In this document: one piece after another, positions 48,501 to 55,770 of the stretch
How the letters are laid out: each line of letters starts with the position of its first letter
Position numbering within the stretch: position 1 is the stretch's first letter
From: Nilaparvata lugens
Lineage: Eukaryota; Arthropoda; Insecta; Hemiptera; Delphacidae
DNA length: 64,000 bases
NCBI RefSeq assembly: GCF_014356525.2
Contig: NC_052505.1
Span: 15,998,635-16,062,634, forward strand
Reading direction: 5' to 3'
Notes under the pieces: generated by a model
Seen by the model: the letters and a program-made list of their open reading frames with translations, nothing else
Database searches by the model: none
What the model was told of the DNA's origin: nothing
Made by a program: the position numbers and the translations under genes

Positions 48501-50709
48501 TATGAGTGTACGTGCGTCTGTGTACACGATATCTCATCTCCCAATGAACGGAATGACTTGAAATTTGGAACGTAAGGCCCTTACAATATAAAGAACAATT
48601 TCGATCACATGCGATTCAAGATGGCGGCAAAAATGTTGTCAAAAACAGGGTTTTTCGCGATTTTCTCGAAAACGGCTCCAACTATTTTGATTAAAGCTAT
48701 ACCTGAAATAGTAATCGATAAGCTCTATCAACTGCAACAAGTCCCCTATCTGTAAAAATTTCAGGAGCTCCGCCCCATCTATGCAAAGTTTGATTTTAGA
48801 TTCTCAATTATCAGACTTTAGATACAATTTAAACAAAAAAATTTGAGTGGAAAAGATTCAGCATGAGAATCTCTACAACAAATGTCTATCAACATTTTCA
48901 CCTAAAATTAAAAATAAGCTCGAAATTCGAGAAAATGTGATTATCCAATTGCAAACTGTTGATTCTATTAAATGATTCACTATGAAGAGAAAGCACACCT
49001 CGTGTGTCTTCAGTGTTTTTGCCCTGTAACCAGCTGGCTCAAATCTTTGAATAGTAGACTTGAGATGCGCGGGAACACTAGCGTCAGGTGATCAATTCTC
49101 ATAACGGCAAGGAAAGTTGTGTGAGTGCTCCACACTAGATTTTTTCAATAGAATCACAAGTACCCTTTGATTTTTTAAGACACTACCTAAACTTTTCGGT
49201 TATCAAATCAAAGGGTACTATAGCGAGGTCCACGTTATAATGGCAATGAAGAAAGATAGGAGAACAACGTTGCCGATCCTCTGTCTTGTCAATGCCTTCT
49301 ATAGACGTTAGCTGATATATGGGCTACTAAATTCAAATTAATAAAAACAATATCAAAACATGTAATACCCTTCTATTGAAAACTTTAAAATATTTTAACG
49401 TTTAGTCGTTGAAATATTTTAAAGTTTTTAATAAAAGGGTATTACAAATTTTTATATTGTTTTTATTAATTTGAATTTAGTAGCCCATATAAGTGAAGTG
49501 ATTTTAAGATTATTGATGTAATATTAACTGATCATTCTCGTTTAAAATATTCAATGATATTTTATTAAGCAAAAAATTATAATTAAGCAAAAATTTTCAA
49601 TAATTTCATAATGAATTTCTATAAGAATTAAGATGAAATATTTTGTTAATTAATTATTAATTCTACATTGTTAAAAGAAGATCTGGCAACAGAGCAAATC
49701 GAGAAAGAGATAGTGTTATCAGCTTTGTTGAATAATAGACAAGGATAGCAATACTATTGCTAAACAAACAGTCCCAACGTGGACCTCACTATAGCATAGA
49801 GAAAAGATCCGTTAGTCTTTGCATTATTCGTTCCCGGTACTATAATAAGGTCCACTTTATAATGATAGTGTAGAAAGATAGAAGAACAGCGTTACCGATT
49901 CTCTGCCTTGTAACTTCCTTCTAAAGATTATAGCTGTTACCGGTGTATATAATCTGATGTAATATCAACTGTTCAATTAAAATAATAAATTAAATTATTT
50001 TATTGTCCAAGAAAATATATTTTTCAATGAATAAAAATCACATTTTATTGAGATTAAATATTGTGTTGATTAATATATTTCTACATTGTTCAAAACGATC
50101 TGGCAACGTTGATGAGCTAGTAAAGGATAGCGCTACCTGCTTTTTCGAACGATAGCAACACCAATGTTAATCAAATACTGCCATTGTAACGTGGACCTCA
50201 CTACAGTGATTATGTTGATAGACTAACTACTTATGTTGATATGTTAATGCTACCATTAAAAGTTAATGTGTTAATATGTTATATGTTAATGCTACCATTA
50301 ATGTTGCCTTTTTATTTGGCTCTCTTATCTACGGCCATGGGTATTACGAGAAAAATTATGAAAGATGGATGAATAAAAGTTTTTTATCAATCCATCCTGA
50401 ATAATTTACATTGCCCTCTGTATTACATGTTTTTTTATCTAATCAACCTAAGTTATTGATTTTTTGAATTCTCATTCCTCTTCATTTGATAAAAAAAACT
50501 TCATTATTAGCATGTCAGTTTTAACATTTCAGAATTAGCGTTTTTTTACTTTATCATAGCTTTTCAACACTTGAAAACCATTTAAGTTTATGTTACAATA
50601 TAATGTATTTACTTCTTTATATCAACATAATAAATTCTTTTTGCAGGTTCTTCTGACTCTGGATGACGATATTGCCAATGTGGATCGTTCACTCATTCCA
50701 GTGTTCTAG
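26033..50709 (+). CDS. sid-1: SID-1-like systemic RNAi dsRNA channel, complete
   Basis: SID-1 proteins are multipass membrane proteins that move dsRNA into cells. Seventeen coding exons (26033-26245, 27615-27748, 28513-28671, 30162-30306, 31428-31511, 33629-33867, 34592-34668, 35544-35619, 37921-38065, 39573-39743, 41294-41411, 42174-42413, 44198-44308, 45045-45172, 46424-46534, 48132-48245, 50647-50709) join in frame to 775 codons plus TAG. A signal peptide and a Cys-containing ectodomain of about 290 residues come first. TM1 (about 297-323), a cytoplasmic loop, then further TM segments follow. Family hallmarks are [51 protein letters not shown] and [10 protein letters not shown]. The metal-binding set of the CREST superfamily fits Ser506, His510, Asp521, His739 and His743. 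An alternative start is the Met at 26057. Confidence 0.96.
26246..27614. other. sid-1 intron with a decayed retrotransposon piece
   Basis: About 26540-26900 reads like a broken EN-RT linker of a jockey-type element on the plus strand ([18 protein letters not shown], later [15 protein letters not shown]). An ATTT repeat lies at 27297-27312 and a copy of the recurring CCCAAAACGGTT motif at about 27384-27410. Confidence 0.5.
27615..27748 (+). CDS. sid-1: sid-1 exon 2 (ectodomain)
   Basis: Encodes [14 protein letters not shown]... to VPRLVPSN; phase 0 in, 2 out. Confidence 0.92.
27924..28308. mobile_element. TTAA-type palindromic element, deleted copy
   Basis: Starts TTAAGGCTGTGCAAAGGC like 10011-10590 and ends AGCCTTTGCACAG, but most of the left arm is missing and the right border has decayed. 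Confidence 0.75.
28513..28671 (+). CDS. sid-1: sid-1 exon 3 (ectodomain)
   Basis: Encodes [33 protein letters not shown] and [10 protein letters not shown]. Phase 2 in, 2 out. Confidence 0.93.
28922..29091. repeat. Near-perfect palindrome of 170 bp
   Basis: Arms of about 80 bp with about two mismatches, starting TTGAATGAAAAAGACTAAG and including AGAAAGACCGGTTTCG. It is inserted in a family 2 MITE: TATAGTGGGGAC appears on both sides (28913 and 29135). Confidence 0.9.
29149..29736. repeat. MITE family 2, expanded copy with an (AT)n tract
   Basis: Left TATAGTGAGTTATAACGG and right GTAACGTAGACCTCAATATA are the family ends. Inside lies a pure AT repeat at about 29367-29441. Confidence 0.7.
29802..29968. 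repeat. Palindromic MITE-like element
   Basis: Inverted arms of about 60 bp: AGGTGCGTACAGAT, CGCCGCGAACATGAGCAATT, TTAATCAGCTGA and their complements. Confidence 0.88.
30162..30306 (+). CDS. sid-1: sid-1 exon 4 (ectodomain)
   Basis: Encodes [39 protein letters not shown] and LSVQNFS. Phase 2 in, 0 out. Confidence 0.95.
30918..31192 (+). repeat. Intact tRNA-derived SINE with 13-bp target duplication
   Basis: The element is 30931-31179. Its head has tRNA-like promoter boxes (GGTCTAGTGGATAGAGTGC as box A region, GGTTCAAACC as box B). The body runs GTCGGTCCCGGCTGAAG... to CAAAGCCATACGAATTTAC. TTACTATATAATT is present on both sides (30918-30930, 31180-31192). Confidence 0.9.
31428..31511 (+). 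CDS. sid-1: sid-1 exon 5 (ectodomain)
   Basis: Encodes [20 protein letters not shown] then KSGGMLLT, a SID-1 family hallmark. Phase 0 both ends. Confidence 0.95.
32347..32399. promoter_or_regulatory. Two NRF-1/EWG-type palindromic sites
   Basis: TGCGCATGCGCA (32347-32358) and CGCGCATGCGCA (32388-32399) both fit YGCGCAYGCGCR, the site of vertebrate NRF-1 and Drosophila Erect wing. Each is followed by a TTTCTTTACGCTTGC(A/T)AATCA block, so they are a direct repeat. Confidence 0.45.
32607..32708. repeat. CpG-rich palindrome of about 100 bp
   Basis: CGCGCGTAATGC...TTTATCGCTC...TATCACGC pairs with GCGTGATA...GAGCGATAAAG...GCGCATTACGC. Confidence 0.85.
33629..33867 (+). CDS. sid-1: sid-1 exon 6 (end of ectodomain, TM1)
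   Basis: Encodes [20 protein letters not shown], a juxtamembrane segment, and the helix [20 protein letters not shown]. Phase 0 in, 2 out. Confidence 0.96.
34592..34668 (+). CDS. sid-1: sid-1 exon 7 (cytoplasmic loop)
   Basis: Encodes [18 protein letters not shown] and VVTQTLSG; acidic and Ser-rich. Confidence 0.85.
34938..35116. repeat. MITE-like inverted-repeat element
   Basis: Ends AGGCCTCAACTAAACAGGC-like on the right complement and AGACCTCAACTATACGGGC on the left, then TTAAACGCACTGAATTTTT and its complement. Confidence 0.8.
35191..35538. repeat. Tandem duplication (173-bp unit) at a sid-1 splice acceptor
   Basis: 35191-35363 and 35364-35538 are near-identical from ACGTTATTCT(A/G)CATAATTA to ATTATACAGCTATTTTAT. 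The second ends 6 bp before exon 8. Confidence 0.92.
35544..35619 (+). CDS. sid-1: sid-1 exon 8 (cytoplasmic loop)
   Basis: Encodes [18 protein letters not shown] then LARPRE. TTTTGTAG acceptor, GTGAGT donor, phases fit. Confidence 0.85.
36007..36201. repeat. MITE-like inverted-repeat element
   Basis: Ends TAGGCTAGGCACACACC and the complement of GTGTGCCCACCCTTAG, with AGTTAGTCAAGAC inside both. Confidence 0.82.
36590..37005. repeat. Two imperfect direct repeats, spacing about 231 bp
   Basis: ATCAGTTTATGCTTCTAGAA and ATTATAAACTATTCAAATTC recur in both units (36601-36740 and 36832-36985). Confidence 0.8.
37799..37846. repeat. (TA)n microsatellite
   Basis: Pure TA run in a sid-1 intron, 75 bp before exon 9. 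Confidence 0.97.
37921..38065 (+). CDS. sid-1: sid-1 exon 9 (TM2 region)
   Basis: Encodes [20 protein letters not shown] and the helix [19 protein letters not shown]. Phase 2 in, 0 out. Confidence 0.95.
38578..38870 (+). mobile_element. Non-LTR retrotransposon, 3' end
   Basis: Encodes [39 protein letters not shown] and VYLTARPYY, the typical end of a jockey-type ORF2, stop at 38799. The tail ends in GTAAGTAAGTAAC. Confidence 0.75.
39573..39743 (+). CDS. sid-1: sid-1 exon 10 (TM3)
   Basis: Encodes [39 protein letters not shown] and VYRRH, matching the most conserved start of the SID-1 channel core. Confidence 0.96.
40256..40400. repeat. Inverted repeat of CTACCTTC blocks
   Basis: GTAGCAATGAAGGTAGAGGG and CAGCTGAGAGTGT pair with ACACTCTCAGCTACC and CCCTCTACCTTCG. 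Confidence 0.7.
40422..40830. repeat. Dispersed repeat, copy 1
   Basis: Matches 46748-47530: TAGTTCTCTGAACAGTAGACC-type start, CATGAAAATCTATT, CGTTTCGCCGTAAAT, and CTTGAATCTTAGACC with CACTTCGCTC-type end. Confidence 0.8.
41294..41411 (+). CDS. sid-1: sid-1 exon 11 (TM4, first catalytic-type residues)
   Basis: Encodes [19 protein letters not shown] and [20 protein letters not shown], with Ser506 and His510 of the conserved metal site. Confidence 0.97.
41500..41580. repeat. Minisatellite of about 22 bp
   Basis: TACAGACTCTACAGACTCTT repeated about three times in a sid-1 intron. Confidence 0.92.
42174..42413 (+). CDS. sid-1: sid-1 exon 12 (TM5-TM7)
   Basis: Encodes [40 protein letters not shown] and [13 protein letters not shown]; Asp521 is the conserved metal-site Asp. 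Confidence 0.97.
42519..42566. repeat. (TTA)n microsatellite
   Basis: TTA triplets with one interruption. Confidence 0.95.
42655..43575 (+). mobile_element. Dispersed element with internal tandem units
   Basis: Starts with a GC-rich block (GTCAGGCTCGCTTCGCTCGCC, then GGGGGCTCCGCCCCCTGGAC). Five units of about 140 bp follow from 42815, each with TGAGAAAACGC, GATTTTGGGCGT and CTGTACTAAATTTGAAC. It ends with GAGTGAGTCAGTGAGTCAG and GCCATTTCGCTTTTATA. Short ORFs here follow the repeat unit and are not genes. Confidence 0.7.
44198..44308 (+). CDS. sid-1: sid-1 exon 13 (loop between TM helices)
   Basis: Encodes [20 protein letters not shown] and [15 protein letters not shown]. Phases fit both neighbours. 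Confidence 0.92.
44472..44750 (+). repeat. Dispersed repeat, second copy of 2035-2330
   Basis: Shares GGAAGCAATCAGTTTTTG-type start and CTCCTCCTCTAAACACGGAC; probably a LINE 3' region. Confidence 0.85.
45045..45172 (+). CDS. sid-1: sid-1 exon 14 (TM helices)
   Basis: Encodes [20 protein letters not shown] and [20 protein letters not shown]. Phase 1 in, 0 out. Confidence 0.96.
46150..46262. repeat. Palindromic element
   Basis: GGTACAGGACCATGGT (46175) pairs perfectly with ACCATGGTCCTGTACC (46222-46237); pairing continues less well outward. Confidence 0.85.
46424..46534 (+). CDS. sid-1: sid-1 exon 15 (TM helix)
   Basis: Encodes [20 protein letters not shown] and [17 protein letters not shown]. 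Donor GTTGGT is non-optimal. Confidence 0.95.
46635..47707. repeat. MITE family 3, copy b, split by a dispersed repeat
   Basis: Ends TAGGCTGGAAACTAACGGTA and CTACCGTTAGTGGCCAACCTA. The inner match to 2721-3020 breaks at about 46741 and resumes at about 47541. Confidence 0.8.
46748..47530. repeat. Dispersed repeat, copy 2
   Basis: Longer relative of 40422-40830, with AAT triplets (about 47016-47060) and TA runs (47363-47384, 47425-47442) inside. Confidence 0.75.
47748..47853. repeat. Small MITE-like palindrome
   Basis: AAGGTAGGCCCACAC pairs with GTGTGCCTACCTTT at the ends. Confidence 0.75.
48132..48245 (+). CDS. sid-1: sid-1 exon 16 (HxxxH metal motif)
   Basis: Encodes [20 protein letters not shown] and [10 protein letters not shown]; His739 and His743 complete the conserved metal site. 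Confidence 0.97.
48331..49117 (+). mobile_element. Microsatellite-bearing element, copy 2
   Basis: ACTTTCCTTGCC at the left and GGCAAGGAAAGT at the right; GT repeat at about 48466-48500 in the same relative place as copies 1 and 3. Confidence 0.88.
49219..49794. repeat. MITE family 2, copy d, split by a palindrome
   Basis: Ends TATAGCGAGGTCCACGTTAT and complement. The nested palindrome is 49315-49491. Confidence 0.85.
49315..49491. repeat. Nested palindromic MITE
   Basis: Arms of about 80 bp: ATATGGGCTACTAAATTCAA, AATAAAAACAATAT, AATACCC and their complements. A related half is at about 35855-35985. Confidence 0.88.
49841..50205. repeat. MITE family 2, copy e
   Basis: Left TATAATAAGGTCCACTTTAT, right complement GTAACGTGGACCTCACTA. 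Confidence 0.8.
50647..50709 (+). CDS. sid-1: sid-1 last exon
   Basis: Encodes [20 protein letters not shown] then TAG, the typical short cytoplasmic tail of the family. Confidence 0.96.
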   Translation, partial: VLLTLDDDIANVDRSLIPVF

Positions 50710-53700
50710 TCCGCTTAAAATCTGTGATTAAGGAACTATTGTTTGTTATCAACTCTGCGATATTTTACTTCCGTTTTTATGATTAGATTACCCTCTTCGA
50801 TGAGAACGAATAATAGATCTTAGAATTACTATTAGAGTGTGACTGATATAAGTTTGTAATTTGATGTCTTTCTACATTATTATTATTAACGCTTTTCGAT
50901 GTAAAAAAGATGTATTTTATATTTAATAATTTTATTGGACGTAAATCCAAATGTTGGTATTTTATTTTCATATTCGATAATCAAATTGTGTCATAGCTTT
51001 TTTGAATTAAATATTTTGTCTACAAGAAAGTATTTTTATGATTACTCGAAACCAAGCCAATGTTTTCACCCACCAGTTTTGAGATTTTTTATCATTGGAG
51101 AGGAGCTAGTTGTAATCGCCTTTTTGATATAATATATCATGTGTTCTGTCTATCTTATATTATTCTGGTCAAGTAATAACCAATAATATTTTAATTGGTT
51201 AATAAATCGGATTTTAGTATTCTCAATGTGAAATCAATGATTGACGCAAGGCAAAAACGTTGCCACTAGAAAAACACAAACTTTATCCATAAATTCATTA
51301 TGATAATCGTTTTTCAATATATTAATTAGTTCAACGTAAGTTTTGGTCCTAAAATGGCCAATTATTTATAAGCAGTCTGAACACAGCAGTGGCGACGCTT
51401 GACCTGAACAGTTGAGTGAGACACTGGTGGGGGTGCTTTATAAAGCATATTCAACTTAACTAGTTGCTACGCAGGTAGACTATGTCATGATTCTATAAAC
51501 TAAATTAAAACAACATAATATTATGTAACTCACCAAAAGACTTGCCGAAGTAGACCTAACCTCATTTACATCAAGATCACCACAGACTAATACAGCTCTT
51601 CACAATAAAATCACGCCTTTAAATTCACAATCAACAAATACTACAGTTGGATTATTGCTAAACTAATTAATCCATGCAAATATTAGCATAAAAGTAGCTA
51701 AAAGTATGAACCTATTACTTTATAAACTGATAAAACAACCTGTTTGCCGATTCAGATGCAATTCACATCATGGAATGAATGTAAAACCCGTATTTACAGA
51801 CCTTGATGTTAACAAAGCTATAAATACTAGCGCTCAGCAGTCCAAGCGAGAATAGTGTGAATCAACGTGCAATGGGCCCACTTGCTCCGTATACCGATGC
51901 ATTGCTCCCAGCCAGTCCAGCGCCGCCGGCTTGCGTTGCCTTGCCAATACATTCTTATGAGAGCTAGAAGGGCCTGAATTCTGGGGCCCTTCAATCTTCA
52001 TTTGTATGACCATTAACCAGCCAGATGAGCTGGGTAGGTCATCACGTCAATATACAATTCACACAAAAGTTTTTGACAACACTGTCATGTCAAAAATAAA
52101 ACATAATGGCATAGATGGCTAAACATGGTGATGGCCGCTAAATGTCAACTATAGACTCCTTCAATGTGCTACGTAATGATTCGTGGCCATCGTTGAACTC
52201 GTACGTTTTCTATGGTATTTGCATGGTATTCTAACGAGAGTTTTCAGCAGTTGACAGTTCAAAATTAATTCATATTGTATTTTATTGAATAATAACTATC
52301 AACCACATAACCTAAAGCATTTTAAAGTGTACTTTACTGTTTCATTAGGGTGGGCCCGTCCACTTGGCTCTTATGGAAGCGCCGCCACTTCCACACAGTG
52401 ACAAGAGTAGCGTCAACCAAGCACCTACTAACTGTCGCGGGAACACGGAATTGGAAATGCATTTGATTCCCGGACATTTCTAATTCCGCGTTCCCTTAGC
52501 AGCTGCTAATGTCCCTGTGTGCAGCACGCTTTAGCGCTGACTGTTGCATATCATCCAAAACACCATACAAAGAGATGAAGGATTTCATGATTAAAAAGAT
52601 TGATTTCTTTATAAAATGAATTCATTTATTTCTATGTTAATTGTACCGCTCAGATATATAAATTCATTCAGTATATAAATTCACGTAAATTCGTACATAA
52701 AAAAAATATTTGTCCTTTTTACATTTCTACACAATAAATAATAAAGTACACAATGGCTGTCTATATCTTAGGTTTATGTACAGTACAAGTAGATCCGTGA
52801 TTAAATATTAATATTTGGATTGAGATTAACTAGTCCTTACAGAATATCCATTGCATGCAGGCTTTTAGGTGTTCTTTTTTAGAAGTAATCACATTTCTTC
52901 ATCCATTTCTATAGTAAATTTGTTTGTTCCAATGAAATTGTTTCAAACGCTCAACTCAAACATAACTGTCAATTTCTTATAGGTCTTCAGGTGTAAATTA
53001 ATACTGGTACTAATTCAAATTCAAATATTGTGTATTTCAATTGAGATTACTATCCTCTTTCAGAATGTTATAGACTTCAATCGAGAGTCTGGTGTCAAGA
53101 TTGAGCTGGCATGATTATTATAATAGAATGAGAAGGCATTTCTCGTATGGAACTTCAAAAGATCTAAAAGATGAGTTCTGAAAAGTTTCAATACATTTCA
53201 ATTTTTCCTTTGAAGCCCCATTCAATTTCAATTGCTTTTATGAAGTGGATGTAAGAAATTGGATTACATCTAAATAAATAGGATTATCACATTCTTTCAT
53301 AAAGAATCAACCCTATATTTTGTCAAAACAAGGAACAAGAAGTTGAGGTAGATGATTCAGAATACACAATTTATCACGGTATAAATTGAATTTTTTGAAA
53401 ATTAAATGCTACAGTAAAGCTTACAAAAATAAATTTAATACTTGTAACTAAAATAAAATGTATCTCGAATACAATATTGTTTCTAATAGTCGATTTTGGT
53501 ACTTAAATACACTTATTAATATAGAGTTATCAGTGAGATACGTACATAACAGCTAGGCTGATTTTGTTTCAATAGTAAATTCATATATTATTTATCTAAT
53601 ACATTTTAAACTACATTACAATATTATTATGCATTCAACAAACATAACCAGTTACATTATGAAGGAAATTATGTTTGGAAGTAGAGCTTAGCGCATCATT

Positions 53701-55391
53701 TAAACTGTGACCATTGAAATGCTAATTCATATAATAAATAGTAATAGAAATGTGAGTGATTTTGAAAAATTGTAAAGTTTAGTTTTTAATCAAAGCAATT
53801 TTAAATTGGAACTGAATGAACATAATTTTCAAAAGTTCACAAGTATTCTACAATCAATATTCGTTATAATAATACTGCTCCTTTGAAATACAAACTTTTA
53901 GGAGTTCAATACACGTTTTACATTTTATCCATAATAAATTCCAGAATAGAATTAATACTGAAAAATTCGTAGATTTTTTTTTCATTTTTTTTCAATTTAT
54001 TATGAATATTTATAAATCTACCACTATTCACGTTTTCCGAGAAAAACGTTCGTACGTTTATTTGTGTGATAAAATATGTTCAGTCTTTCTAAAAATGAGA
54101 AGTAAGATCTATGAGAAAAGGTAAAAATACTCTACTGGCTCTAAATTGAAAATTTGATAATGTACTAGAAGCCAATATTTATTTTGGTGCAACCATTGGA
54201 TGAAATTCTTGAAATATTTATTCATTTAATTGAATGAAGCAAACAAATATTGACCTATTTATAATTTTCTAACTTGAATTTCTGAATAGAAAAGTAAACT
54301 TACAATTTTAATAGTTGCTCAACAAAGAATTAATTAATTAGGCTACCAAAGGCTATTTCAAGTTATTGAATAAATTATTTTCTCTTGGCCAATTGGATAC
54401 TGTAACTGGATTGAATGAACTGAAGCCTACCATTCGTAAATTCAAACAATGACTTACTTTGGTATCATGAAATTAATAATTTGACTCGAATAATGAGTCA
54501 TAGGAAAAATGTTTTTAACGAGTGAAGCTGGATTCCCTATACCAGTGAACGTGCTCAGTTCAGTAAGAATATTATTCCCATAACTTCTAATGGGACCATT
54601 CATACTCGCTCGACCGGGCAATTAGAACTATAGTTTGTATAAAATACGTTTTTTCCGACTATTTTTGACAATTGGAAAAATAATTTCAATATTTCTGAAA
54701 AGCTTTTACCACCCATATATCTTTTAAAACAAAAACGTTTACAGCAAGTAAAAAATTTCATGTTTTCTGATCGAAATGTCTTGACATTGACGAACATAAT
54801 CATCAATTACAGAATAATTAAAGGTCGGATAAAAATGATCCAGACACCATTAGAAAGGAAAAATTCTCCCTGTTATTTTGATAAAAAATTCTCACTCATT
54901 ACGACATCCTATACTTCTGAGGGGAGTAATATTCAAAAGAAAAACATGGGTATTATCAACATGTTTACAATTTCATAAAAAAAACAAATCTCCTTTTGAT
55001 TCTTCAACCCTGAACCTTTTTCAGCACTACTAGGATGAATGTATAATGTATTTAAAACTGAAAAATGAAAGTGCTCTCTCTATTTCATTGCTCTTCATGG
55101 ACGTTAACGAATCATGATATAGTAGGAATAGATGATATTTTACATCCAATTCTGTGGTAACATGAGAAAATTGCAATCTTACACGATTTGGCAACGCTGT
55201 AATTTCTTCGAATGGAGGGCCAAGTCCCAACTTATTTTATACACATTATAATGGTAATTATATGTTCACTGTGCGTGCCACGTTCACTGATCTAGACTCC
55301 AGCTTGATAGGTAGAAGAGAGAACCAGTAAAATACATAGAACCAGTGAAATACGGATAACAATTGAAAATAATAAAGAATTAGTTGGCTAG
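50710..55391. other. Convergent 3' regions of sid-1 and nkd
   Basis: Contains the sid-1 3' UTR; a candidate poly(A) signal AATAAA is at 51201-51206. The rest is AT-rich with no exon seen; part must be nkd 3' UTR. A slightly GC-richer stretch at 51840-52560 holds no recognised gene. Confidence 0.5.
55052..55142. repeat. Inverted partner of 57855-57946
   Basis: About 90 bp, nearly identical to the reverse complement of 57855-57946 (GCTCTTCATGGACGTTAACG, ATCATGATATAGTAGGAATA). Confidence 0.9.
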
Positions 55392-55770
55392 CTAAACTAC
55401 AACAGACGTGTCCTGGTAATGGTGGTAGTGATGGTGTATGTACTCGTGTATGTGGTGATGTTCGTGCCTGAGCTTGTGCTGCGAGGCCGAATGGTGTGTG
55501 TGGTGCGAGGTGCCTCGAGGCGAGGCCGAGGCAGAGGCCGGTGTGAACTCCTGTTCGAGCCACCGCACCACTTGCGCCATGGCTCTGGCTTGCTCCTGCT
55601 CGCGGTGCCGGTGCTTGAGGTGGTGCGGCGACGATCGAGGAGGCTGTGGAGGCGCTTGGGAGGAGCCTCGCTTGTGTTCGCGCTCTCGCTCGCGCTGCTG
55701 GTTCAGTCGACTGCCCTCGTTGTTCATCACTTTCGGCTGCTGGTGCTCCGTGTCCAGATTACAATGTTTT
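55392..55770 (-). CDS. nkd: nkd last exon, His-rich C terminus
   Basis: Encodes KHCNLDTEHQQPKV, a Gln/Arg/Pro-rich linker, ARAMAQVVRWLEQEF and the family His-rich tail, ending TSVVV. GC-rich, unlike the flanks. Acceptor TTGCAG; first base A completes AGA with the previous exon. Confidence 0.95.
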
